Of a stretch of 64,000 bases of DNA, positions 1 to 10,333 are shown piece by piece. The notes under the pieces were generated by a model. It searched no databases and was not told where the DNA came from. It was given only the letters and a program-made list of their open reading frames with translations. The first letter of the stretch is position 1. Every line of letters starts with the position of its first letter. This DNA comes from Chalara sp. BL73 (Eukaryota; Ascomycota; Leotiomycetes; Helotiales). The stretch spans positions 124,001-188,000 of the forward strand of contig CAKJVC010000059.1 in NCBI GenBank assembly GCA_918026815.1, read 5' to 3'. Position numbers and translations under genes: made by a program.

Positions 1-2532
1 CGACTCGGCAATGAAGTCTAATTCAGCATAACCTCATCCGGCCTACCGTCCGGCTTTGTCATCTCGGAGTTCAGTGGGTTGTTGGATGCATTGGAGTTAT
101 GGTTTCATGATCTCGAGCATTTATGTTTGCATGGCATGACAACAGCTTAGAAAATGCATTGGGAAATGGACTTTTGCGGAGCATTTGGTGTTATATACCT
201 CCTCGCGACTTTCAGCACATGTGCTGTTCAAGGCCGAGTTTACTACAAGAATTCAAGACAAGCTTTTAAAAAACTGAATTATTTTATTATATATCTAACT
301 AGCCGAGTAACTTATGATTTTTCCCCAAGCAAAGAGGCTTTAAGGCCCGCCTTTCGTCTTTTCCAGAACCTCGGCCAAGTCAATCGAAGCATTTCGCGAC
401 GTTTCATCCCCCCGCCTGAAAGCATAAATAACGATACAGACCCCTCACCTAATGACGCAGCTGGAGGGTTTCTGACGCCTGGAGCTATCATGCGGATCGC
501 CCTGCTCCCGAAGTCTTTTCCTTTCAAAAAATGGCCGGAACCCATAGAACTTGCATTAATATGTGACGAGGAAAACCCTTCTTTTGGAAGTAGGCTGCGT
601 AATGTGATGTGACTTCTTGTCTCTGCTCTGAGCACTTGATCACAGCGGGGTAAAGTGAAAGCAATACTGGGTGATGGAGAGAGCTCCTGGACGATTGACT
701 TATCTCATAGTGGCGTGTTTGACCCGCAGAGAGCTTGGATTCTGTTAAAATTACAGAAGAACGGAAGTGAGGGACCAAGGTATCATCACAAATGTTTGTT
801 TCAAGAGGTCTTACAGGACTCTTGTGATAAATGATGGAGGGGGGGGGGGGGGTTAAGGGCAGGGACCGTCTCGACGGGAAGAGCTGCTAAGATTTCGGGA
901 TCGGGTCTATCAATCTACTTGCAACAGTGCTGTACTCTGAATGCCAAGTAATTGTAAATCTGTTGGGGGTGAAAACTTCATGGTTCTTTGTTGCAGGACA
1001 ACACCTAGCAAGAGGAGGTCATAAACTGCTGATTTCTGGGTTATTGTATCTGGCTTTGACACGTGCGTTTGTGGCGACAAAGATTTTGCCACGAGCTGAC
1101 GGTGAGTGCAAATGCCATTGCGCTGTCTACTCAATGCTTTCCATCTCAGCCTTATTCTTGCCGCTTGGTACAAGCCAGCGATTGAGAATGAAGTTCGTTG
1201 GGTATGATTGGGTTAAAAGACGACCGCCGAGGCCGTGAAAATAATGCTTGAAGACGGGAGAGAAGCCATTCGGAAGTATGATCTTGGACCTGCGCTGATG
1301 CAACCTGCAGAGCCTGCATTACCTTACCTTACCTTAGTATGGTGCTTGAATATGCGTACACAAATAAGACTTTTGACGGAGGTCTTTTTTTTTGAAATCG
1401 ACTCGGAAGAAGTGGAGAGCGCGAATTGTGAAGCAACACGATCAATCAGATGGAGGGCATAGCCCTCTTTATCGACGAGGGTAACCAATGGCCATAATCA
1501 ATATCCAACCCAACCTTTCCCCTCACCATAGACGCTGACTATATATAGATTTTATTTTTTATGTACAAGACAAGTAAAGTGTTGTATGCTAAGCAAAGCA
1601 AAGCAACATAAAAAGTTCTACATCCTCCAGCTGACTGTGGCGAGCAGAATTAACATATTAATCAAAACCCAAGGGAAGTACGGGGCGTCCTAGGTTGCAG
1701 AACAATTAAATGAAAATGAAGGAATGCGCGCACCAGGTGCATGGATGTGGACAGGAGACCTATCGATAAGGAGATACACAAGAACAAGTGACAAGCCCTA
1801 TGCAATTAATGCCTTCCGAGAACCCATACCTACGTCTGCCCTGCGTGGATCAAACACTCAAGCTCACATTACTTTGGGGATTTGAAAATTAAAATAAAAA
1901 AGTACAACGAACCCCCCTCTTAACCCGGTTTATGAATTAATATACTTGCAAAGAAACACATACCCCCCAAAGAATTTGCTCTTCCATTTTTCCCCCTTGT
2001 GAACATACTCCTCGTAGCCCAGTTTAGTTACATTATTTGATGGGCAGTGCATATTGATACTGACATTCCCCCCATTTTCCTGTGCGTATTCGTCGCGCTT
2101 CCTTCGGCCCTGGGCACCAAGAAGACGTTGTTCCTCTTTGGGATTAGCCTGATGACAAGGATCTCCCGCCTCTCCCCTCATCAATCTGAAGGCCCTTCCC
2201 AAGGGGACCACCACTTGCACCATCTTTGAATAGACAAGCTGCATGAAAAAAAAGTCGCCGGCGTCCTGTTGCATTCCTGAGCAATCTCCAGCACTTGATC
2301 GAATTCTCTGGTCGGATGACAAAGAGACTCGCCTAATCCATCGGTCGGCTTTCATGATCAACAATACTCGAGGATCTGTGTGAGAGCGAACAAACGAGGA
2401 TTCAATTACCCGCTCTGTCGCCTTTGCCTGTTGGCTTGTGAGAACGAGGAGACTTCCGACAGGCGCTGTTTTTCAGGTTGTTATCGAAGGGCGGCAATTG
2501 TTTGAAGCGGACATCGAGTCGCAAAGTACATC
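1..2532. other. Left-edge intergenic region, no supported gene
   Basis: No reading frame here has recognisable domains, splice-joined continuity or plausible codon pattern on either strand. The longest frame (154-612, +) resembles no family I know. A run of 14 G lies at 839-852. The last few hundred bases before 2533 are presumably the promoter and 5' UTR of the BEM1 gene. A gene whose coding part lies left of the window cannot be excluded. Confidence 0.5.
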
Positions 2533-4489
2533 ATGAAGGCAAGTCCAGCCACAGCACTAACGCGTGAATCCTCCGCTGACAATGCCCTTCAGGCTCTCCG
2601 TCGGTCGATCAAAGGCGAGAAAAATGGCTCCAAACCTCAGCATATATCCATCACGCCGAAGTCTGCCGTTGCGATTGTACCACCCAAAAAGGTATGTTGG
2701 CAACTGCCTTACCTATAATTGATTCAGAGCGTATATACTGACTTCATGCTCTAGGTAATTCGCGCACTCTATGACTACGACGCACAAAGTACACAGGAGC
2801 TTGGATTTTCCAAGGGGGACTTCTTCCATGTGATCGGACGAGAAAATGACAAGGAGTGGTACGAGGCATGTAATCCATCACTGCCGGACGCTCGGGGTTT
2901 GGTACCGGTAGCATATTTCCAGGTATTGGGAAAACAAGAGAGAAACAGTGGTGGATCACCGCAGTCAGCCAGATTACCAGATCATGATTCTGGGTATTCT
3001 GATACGTCAGTGACGTCTATGCAGAATGCTGGTCCACGTATGTCCAAGGCGTCAGAAAAGGGTAGCAGCATAATGATATTTGGCGTGGTGGAGCACGATT
3101 TTGCGGCGCAACGACCGGACGAGCTCGAGGCTACACATGGCGAGCCTATCATTATCATTGCACAGTCGAACCATGAGTGGGTTGTAGCAAAGCCAATCAA
3201 ACGACTTGGTGGCCCCGGGTTGATACCCATAAGCCATATTAACATTCTAAATATGTCTACTAAGGAGGTATATGAAGATTCCTTAGATGCTATCCAGCGA
3301 GCAGGTATACCAAAGGTAGAGGAGTGGAAGAAGATGGCTGCGGACTACAAGAATAGTAGTATCACTTTGGGAAAGTTTTCAACGCCAAATTCACAACAGC
3401 AGAGCTTGGAACAGGGAATGGGTCGAATGAGCCTACAGCAAGGCCAATCCAATACCCAGGCATATGTAAGCAGCAAGACTCTTCTTGTACGCCTCCTACT
3501 AATACCCAAAGCAGCAACAGCAGAGACAATCTCAAGACGCGAGAGCACAGCAAACTCAACCGCCTTATTTCTCAAAACCCCCTACACAATTATATGCCCC
3601 AATTTCTGCTCGGATACCTCGTTACTGTTTTGCAGAGGACAAGTATTGGTTTGTGATTGAAGCTGCGTTGGAGGACGGAAGACATTGGGAACTTTCACGA
3701 TATTATGAAGATTTCTATGATTTCCAAATTGCATTATTGACAGCTTTCCCAGTTGCAGCTGGCAACGAGCCCAATGAGAAGGGTGTCCTATCAAGGACTC
3801 TTCCCTACATGCCTGGACCGGTGAGTTATGTTACCGACGCCATTACAGAAGGCAGACAGCATAACCTGGACGAATACGTCAAAAAGCTGCTTACGCAACA
3901 GCCTCCCCATATCGCGAGATGTGACTTGGTTAAACAGTTTTTCGCGCCACGAGAGGGTGACTATGAAATGGACCCGAATGCTGTCAACGAAGAGTATCGA
4001 CTGTCTGGTGGATCAGGACAGTCTTCCAATGATTCCCCAATAAATGGTGCGTCAAGACAATCGTCTCGTGGCAATCTAAATGGAATGGGATACTCAGGTT
4101 TAACAGCTACTCCAGCACGATCTCCACAAAAGGGTTTTCAGGGCTCTTTGTCAGCTAGCGGTCCTCAAGGGCCCTCACGACAGAACTCATCCTTGTCACA
4201 ACCCTCGACCAACTCCTTATCTTCACCTCAGAATGGCCAGCAACAAGCTTCGGCTATGAAGGTTAAAATCTACTTCGGAGATGACCTCATTGCGATCCGC
4301 GTACCTACCGATATTCAATTCCCACAACTATACGAAAAGATTTGCGAACGTCTGAAAATTCCTCAGGGCGAGGAGATATCCTTGTCATATAAGGATGAAG
4401 CCAGAGACGAGCGGCCGTACCTAATGAGCAATGATGATTTGGATGAGGCTTTGCGGAGAAACGACAAGCTTATTATATATGTTGATTAA
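2533..4489 (+). CDS. BEM1: Bem1/Scd2-type polarity scaffold (SH3-SH3-PX-PB1)
   Basis: Proposed join: 2533-2538, 2593-2691, 2755-3465, 3512-4489, giving 597 aa. Bem1 proteins tie Cdc42 to its exchange factor Cdc24 and to PAK kinases at growth sites, the hyphal tip in filamentous fungi. Domains seen: SH3-1 about 36-100 (ALYDYDAQ), SH3-2 about 143-205, PX about 307-420 (YWFVIEA, then WELSRYYEDFYDFQ), a Ser/Gln-rich linker, and a C-terminal PB1 about 515-596 that in the family binds Cdc24. The first intron (2539-2592) starts with GC instead of GT, has a CTGAC branch site and is exactly 54 nt without a stop. Splicing it gives the N-terminus MKALRRSIKG, which I regard as the conserved family start; retaining it adds 18 residues. 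The intron at 3466-3511 removes a frame change just before PX. Length and domain order match the family. Confidence 0.93.
2539..2592 (+). other. GC-AG intron 1 of BEM1 (54 nt, 3n, no stop)
   Basis: The donor reads GCAAGT, the branch-like element CGCTGAC and the acceptor TTCAG. The upstream exon would be only ATG AAG. No GT donor near the start codon gives an equally good protein. Because the length is a multiple of three and the frame stays open, both spliced and retained forms encode protein. The splice call rests on the N-terminus it restores. Confidence 0.7.
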
Positions 4490-5306
4490 GCTTGATTTTT
4501 AGTCGGTTCCAATAGGAGAATTCGTCTAAAGGGAGCGGTTTCTTAGCTGATCATGGCTCCTATGATCAGCTCGCGTTTGGAGCACCAAACACAACTTTCG
4601 ACAACTTTGACATGATATCCCACATATTCATATTCGTATACTTATACTTCTTAATCTGCTTTGGTGTACAGAACTTCTGCGAGGTGGTAATGCTGTTTGG
4701 ACAGGTAAACCACACTCATTTGAAGTCTTGTGGAGCAGACTTCCCCTTCATCGGACACTTTTATTGGGCCAGGAGAGAAATATAGGAGGGAATCGGCGAA
4801 AGGTGTTCAATCTTCATGGCTGTTTGGAAGGATCTTTCATTCTCTGATGGGTGGCATAAGCTTAAAGGATGACGGACATACCAATGGGGTTTCTTTTATG
4901 TTGGCAGCGATTTGCTATCATTGTTTGCTGGAAAGGAGGACCGGAAGAGCACGACATGAAACGGATATATGATACGATTGAGTTGAGACAGGAGGGCAGC
5001 GATGAGGAAATTCAAAAGTAACGATCTCTCATGCCTACCTTTCTTGTTCATTGCTTTCTCTCACTTCAAAATTCACAAAGTGATGTACTGTATATCAACC
5101 GCCCCTAACGTAAGAAGGTATTTTAGCCGGGAAGCCAATGGAGGTGATCTGGGCGACAAAGCACGGCTCGCGAGGTGGTCCGTGTGAAAGTCATTTGGGT
5201 CATCCGGCATCCCCTCACCTCCAAACCTCCTCCTTCAATACCCCATATACCCCCGAGTCTCAACCACCCTATATCTCGCCTCCTCCAGACCCTAGAATCT
5301 AAAACA
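4490..5306. other. Intergenic: BEM1 3' side and next gene's 5' region
   Basis: No supported gene. The stretch just before 5307 is pyrimidine-rich (CCTCC/ACCTCC runs), typical of a fungal promoter and 5' UTR. An in-frame ATG at 5175 exists, but the sequence between it and 5307 translates to low-complexity Pro/Ser/Leu and is more likely leader. Confidence 0.5.
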
Positions 5307-6323
5307 ATGCCTCCTTTACAACTTCGCCAAGAATTCCCAACCCTGAAGGCCTTCAAGGAAGCGCTGCATGCCTGGGCCATCGAGGACCACTTCGAGCCCC
5401 GCATCCTGAAGTCCGACACGGGAAGGGTACGCGTGGGCTGCAAGCGCGACCCTAACTGTCCCTTTGTGATCCGATGCAATTGGGAGCGCAAGGGCGGACG
5501 GGAGCCGTTGGCGCGGGTCACGGTAATGAGGGATAAACATACCTGTTTAAATGGCGTGGAGTGGCTGGCAGCGGCGGGACATATAGGAGGGGTGATTCCG
5601 CAGGCCAATATGGGGAATCATGTAGGCAGTGGGATGAGTAGTATGGGTGGGATGGGACCGGTGGGGATACAGCAGGATGAGGAGGGAAACATTGTTGGTG
5701 GCGCGAGAGTGCTGGGACCGGTTGAGACGAGGACTAGAGATGGTGTTGGTGGGCAACAGCAGCAACAGATTATTCCTGTGCTACCCAAGGTCCAGCGCAA
5801 TAGCGCTTCACGGTTACCGTTCTTGATGGATATCCTGCCGCGGCTTATGAATATAACGAAAGAGACTACTCCTGTGGAGATCCGGGAATGTCTGATGCGA
5901 GAATATGGCGCAGAAGTACATCTGCAGCAGTGCCGGAGAGCAAAGACGGAGATATTGAAGAAGCAGTCTGGAGAAGGGAATAATAGAGATATGGGTCAGG
6001 ATATCAATCAGCAACAGCAACCCCAAGATATGCGAACCCAAGATATGCGCGGAGGCCAGGAAATGCATAGCATGAATGACGCTCCGAATGATGGTAATCA
6101 ACAGCTTTTCGGAGATATGAATGCAACGCCTAATCATAGCCCTCATCCGTTCACGTTGCACACCGCAACCGGTGTAGTCACTCCTGTGATGCCTGAAAGG
6201 TCGGCTGCTGCGCTGAGGACGGTTGGGGAACCGCCGATCAAGTGTCCCTACTGCATTAATCATAGGTGGATGAGGAGTATCAAGGATGCCGTGGAGCACA
6301 TGTCGATGCATGTGGTCGTCTAA
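5307..6323 (+). CDS. MULE/FAR1-type zinc-finger protein (putative domesticated)
   Basis: Intronless, 338 aa from the ATG at 5307 (context AAAACAATG). The N-terminus (about 1-80) has the look of the DNA-binding region of MuDR/FAR1 transposases: an F..L..FK.AL..WA segment, then GCKRDPNCPFVIRC and a terminal HTC, giving a C-x5-C ... H-x-C set of possible zinc ligands. A Gly/Met-rich linker follows, then a second conserved-looking block (about 168-220, ending QCRRAKTEIL) as found after the zinc finger in Mutator-like elements. A Gln-rich stretch follows. The C-terminus holds a C2H2-like finger (CPYC...HMSMH). No transposase DDE domain or terminal repeats are visible, so it is either a host regulator derived from a transposon or a stand-alone DNA-binding protein. 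Function unknown. Confidence 0.75.
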   Translation: MPPLQLRQEFPTLKAFKEALHAWAIEDHFEPRILKSDTGRVRVGCKRDPNCPFVIRCNWERKGGREPLARVTVMRDKHTCLNGVEWLAAAGHIGGVIPQANMGNHVGSGMSSMGGMGPVGIQQDEEGNIVGGARVLGPVETRTRDGVGGQQQQQIIPVLPKVQRNSASRLPFLMDILPRLMNITKETTPVEIRECLMREYGAEVHLQQCRRAKTEILKKQSGEGNNRDMGQDINQQQQPQDMRTQDMRGGQEMHSMNDAPNDGNQQLFGDMNATPNHSPHPFTLHTATGVVTPVMPERSAAALRTVGEPPIKCPYCINHRWMRSIKDAVEHMSMHVVV

Positions 6324-8047
6324 GGTCTATCCGTCATAGACGTGAAGTTCAATATATTTAATGATAAACGATAATGATTAGAAGTTGGCAAGGGTTACGT
6401 CGACAGAGTAGTGTAGTAAGTGTGCTGTGCTTGGAAGCTCCTTGAAATGGAAGCAACTAATGTGATATAGCACGATCTACAAGGATTTCCTTTCTGTACA
6501 TTGCAGTACAAAGCAACATGATCGGTTGAATGTTCAAGCATTCTTACCAACCTCAAATTTCTTTCTGTTCTCGGACTGTGGGGTCGTCTTTTCTCTACAC
6601 TAAGCTTTACATATGCTTTTCATGGGCGTTTATGGCTATCATATCGGAGTTCTAGAAACGTCTGTTCTTCTATATTCGCGGAGTACCCAGCTAACAATCT
6701 GACAGGCTACTCAGGAGAGTGGAGGACATGGAGTTCAGGGATTGCAACGGATGTTTTTCACAATACCCCTGCTTTTATATACCACATTACATTTGTTACT
6801 CCAACATGCTCTTACTCTCTGCTCCAAGTGCGCCTTATTTTTATTAGTAATAAACTGCTCAGTATTATTATACTTCAACATCGTTTCTTGTATTTTTGTT
6901 GTAGCGCTAGTCATACACGCCGTTTTTAACGTCTGCCTGATATATCAGCGCCTACGCTTGTCACCAAATATCTCATCTGATCTACATTGTCTCACTCCCT
7001 CCCCTCCCATAGCACTCCTCTACCATCCAAACGCAATGTCTAATGCAGAATCCATGCCATCAACCCCGCCAGCGCCGCTCTACTCCCTAGACACGCCTCC
7101 GCACCTTCCACGCTGTCCAGGTAATCTTCTATCATGCCGCAACATCCTAGGCCGACGGGTCACAAATCCACGCCTTCCTCCTCCTCCCTCGCCCTCCTCG
7201 CCCGTTTCCCCGGTGTGTATCCTAACCCCGTCATCTCTCCTCTTGAATCCCGGGACCTACTCGCGTTCTTTTCTTGCGCGGTAGTGAAATGAGGCAGCTC
7301 CGGGGTATATCTTGAGCTTGTCTGAGATGTTGCCGTTCTTAAGACAGCCTTGGGCGCGCGTGGCTCTCTTGGTTCATCTGGTGGCTTTGGTCAAGGTTTT
7401 GGTATGTTGATGGATGATTCGGGAGCAAGGAGAAGCGCTTTGCCGTATATTTTTGCTTCCCCCCCCCCCCTCTCCCGCTCTGCTTGATTGGCAAGTAACG
7501 GCTGATGTAGCAAGGCGCTGGTGGTTACGGGTAGGCCGGGAAATCGTGGCGGAGATCGCGTAACTAATGTCCCGTTCGATGAAGGACATTTGAAAGCGGC
7601 ATTAACAGTTTGAGAGTTGAAGTATTTAACGGTCACGTCATGTTATGCATTGCCCTTACTAGGAGGACATCCGTTCAACAAAATTTTTAAGCTTGAAGGT
7701 AAGATACTTAAAAAAAAAAAAAGGAATTGTCTGATAAATATTTATCAAGGACTGGCGACGTTTCTATTATCCCGCTTTGGTAACACGGCCTATGGTTACG
7801 GGGTCCCGCTGCTTCCTTCAGAGTCCAGACATAATTGTGCTTTTTAGTTGTGTCAGCATTAACATAGAGAGTAGACTTGGCATTTGACAGCATCTAGAAG
7901 ATATCATAACTCTCCTCCCTTGATCAACGCTTCTCAGTCTACGGTATCGTTGATGCTTGATCTGACGCGATACTGCTATTTGGTTCATGTTGCGTGTGCA
8001 TGCTGGTTGATAAGTTCGTTTGTTCATGTTCTAGTGTGACATAACAT
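6324..8047. other. Intergenic, no supported gene
   Basis: A frame at 6742-7284 (+) encodes hydrophobic then Pro-rich sequence without family resemblance, and I found no splice model that improves it. A C-rich run lies around 7460-7475 and an A12-like run near 7709-7721. The part near 8000 is the 3' side of the minus-strand acetyltransferase gene. Confidence 0.45.
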
Positions 8048-9319
8048 CTAACACCATCCGTATTTTTCATTGCCGACCCACTCGATCTCGTCGACTTTAC
8101 CGCTGCCGGGGCCGTACCACATGATGCTGGCAATGCTTTCTGATTCCCGATTTATGCTCTCGTGTTCTAAGCCCGTTCGCTGTACTAGATCTTGAACATA
8201 CTCTGTTGGATTCCAGAGCTCCACTCGGTGGCATCTCCACCTACAGTACGGGATTAGTATGTAGCTAAAACGTAATCTCGAAAATATAAATAAATTGGCT
8301 GAACGGCCGTGACTAAACGAATCGAAAAAGGTGGAAGATACCTACCCTATTGCTTCTGACTGAGCTAGCTCTAATATATCCTTTAGAGCCTTGGCATTCT
8401 CGTCGGTCAATTTCCCATTCTCGATGACAAGTCGAAGAATATGGAAGGTATTGCCAGAATCTGCTTTATCTAGACCGCCATAGAAAGATCTCGTCCATAT
8501 CGCCCAGACGTGAGACCCTTCTTCTCCGGCGATGGCGCCTTTGATAGTGGGAGAGCGGCCAAAGAGCTTGCTTGTCATGAAATCCTCACGCTTGTGATGC
8601 CACTGCATTTGATCGTGCTCTGGGAGGAGAGCCACATGGATCTTGCTATCTTTAGCATTCTCTAATGACCTGCGGATATATTGCACGTCTAGTTCACAAA
8701 GCGGCTTAATATCCGCAGAGCTTAATGGTTTTGCTGAACTGCTCTTGGTGGAAGACAGCGAAGGCTTGAACGCAATATGGCTTGAAGGAAATGGATGCCA
8801 CCCCTTCTGGGTGTAAAATGTTTTGCCAATATCCGAATAAAGGAAGGAAAACTGGCATTCTTCTCTGCCCGGTATATTTGCATCCGTTTGCCAGTGTTGG
8901 AGCGCGGGGCCTAACTCTTTCAGCATCCTCCCTGCATAACCCTTCCCTCGGTACTCAGGATTACAATGTACAGATCCAATTCCATGTGTGATTACCTCCT
9001 TCAGAGCGCCATCCTGCGTGCGTACGAGCGTACGCTTGCGCAGCGATTCGCAGGACGCGAGAACCGGACGATTGTCCTGTGGAAGTGATGAGTCGACGAG
9101 AATCCAGTGTGAAACTCCATTGTCCTTAGCAAGAGGTATCTTGGTCAAGTATTCTTCCCGCTCAAGATAGTTCTTAAGTCCAAGAGCCACGCCCCAATTC
9201 TTTGCGGTAAGAGTCCATGTTGCTATTTTCTCGGCGTTCGTAGGGTGGACGAGCCGCAGGGACGAAGAGTTTTGATCGGGCAGGGAGCTGGTTGGTGTGG
9301 CGGAGCCCTGGATCACCAT
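8048..9319 (-). CDS. LYC1-like GNAT N-acetyltransferase, paralogue A
   Basis: Proposed complement(join(8048-8240, 8346-9319)), 388 aa. It aligns along its whole length with the protein at 14965-16140: both carry GNAT signatures (the acetyl-CoA loop motif YRGKGYAGRM), then LYSDIGKTFY and GWHPFPSSH, a middle domain with HHKREDF, and a C-terminal block ending EWVGNEKYGWC. The intron (8241-8345, 105 nt) is required to reach that C-terminal block; without it translation stops right after the donor. The family prototype is the Yarrowia LYC1 lysine N6-acetyltransferase of lysine catabolism. Fungi have several homologues with unknown substrates, so the exact substrate is inference. Cytosolic: no signal peptide or membrane segment. 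Confidence 0.88.
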
Positions 9320-10333
9320 GTTTTAGTACTTTTCCGTTTGGACAGTCCCAAAGAGTTTCACCTACCATTGTGTTAAATATTCCTGTATGAGCGTGTAGTC
9401 TGATTATGGTAAGGTTGATGTTATGCAGTAATGCTTTCTTGCTTGGTCTGGATCCCGTATTTTCCAAGTGCAGCAGAACCTACCAGTAATTTGTGGTTGG
9501 AAATGAAAGAATGGTTGACTTAGAGTCAATAAATAACTACGAGCCTGAAAATCTATTTGTTTCCAAAGGCTTTCAGCAATGAAAGAAAGTAAATGGTATA
9601 GCGGCGCTTATCTTTATATGGTAGGAAGAGGTGCCTTAATTAGCTTGATATTATGTCCAAACCAAACACCCGAATGAGGTCAGCCGGTATCAGAATGGAT
9701 ACTTGACCTTCTGGATATCTTCTAGCGGATGACAGATTCCATTACCTGGAAGGGTTTGTCTCTCGTAACTGGTATGTTTTAGAGTTGATGATTGCGGTAT
9801 CTCTGTGTCAAACTCGGATCCACACGGCGCACCTTTCATGCACAAGAGCCGATAGTACCCGCCCGAAATCAGTTTATGGACTAGTGTATATATCACGTGA
9901 TGATTAGATAGCTGACCGGCTTGGCGCCTGGGCACGGCCTGGAGCTATTGGCGTCAGGCTCGCTAGAGCCTAATCTGGATCGTAGACTGCTTGTCTTCCT
10001 TTAGCTTACACTTTGCGCTTCAAGACGACCATCAAATTCTAAAGCACGATGGCCCCAGTAATGAATACTTCAACCTCATATTCTGGGCAAAACCCCCCAG
10101 CAATAGAATCGTAGGCTAGTGAGCCGACTTTGTTGGTAGGTTGTTTTCGTTTATGATTTCACCTTTTTTTGTTCAGTCAACAGTTGTGAGTTGCCAACCA
10201 TCGTGCACCACCGATTAAACCAGTGAATCCTCTTTCCCTCAAATATCGACCAATGCTATCTGTTCAGAATCAAATACAATATTACGATTCTATACCTTCA
10301 TTTGTTGGCTTCTTGCCTGAAATTTTATTTACA
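9320..10333. other. Divergent promoter region between acetyltransferase A and RBR ligase
   Basis: No supported gene. The region lies between divergently transcribed genes (- to the left, + to the right) and must hold both promoters. An in-frame upstream ATG at 10223 could extend the ligase by 37 residues, but the sequence has no recognisable features. Confidence 0.45.

Noticed and set aside
5175..5306. A 44-residue N-terminal extension of the zinc-finger protein
   Set aside because: Low-complexity Pro/Ser/Leu sequence before a good ATG context at 5307; more likely 5' leader.
6742..7284. A 180-codon plus-strand frame, hydrophobic then Pro-rich
   Set aside because: No family resemblance, no supporting splice structure, and composition like pyrimidine-rich leader DNA.
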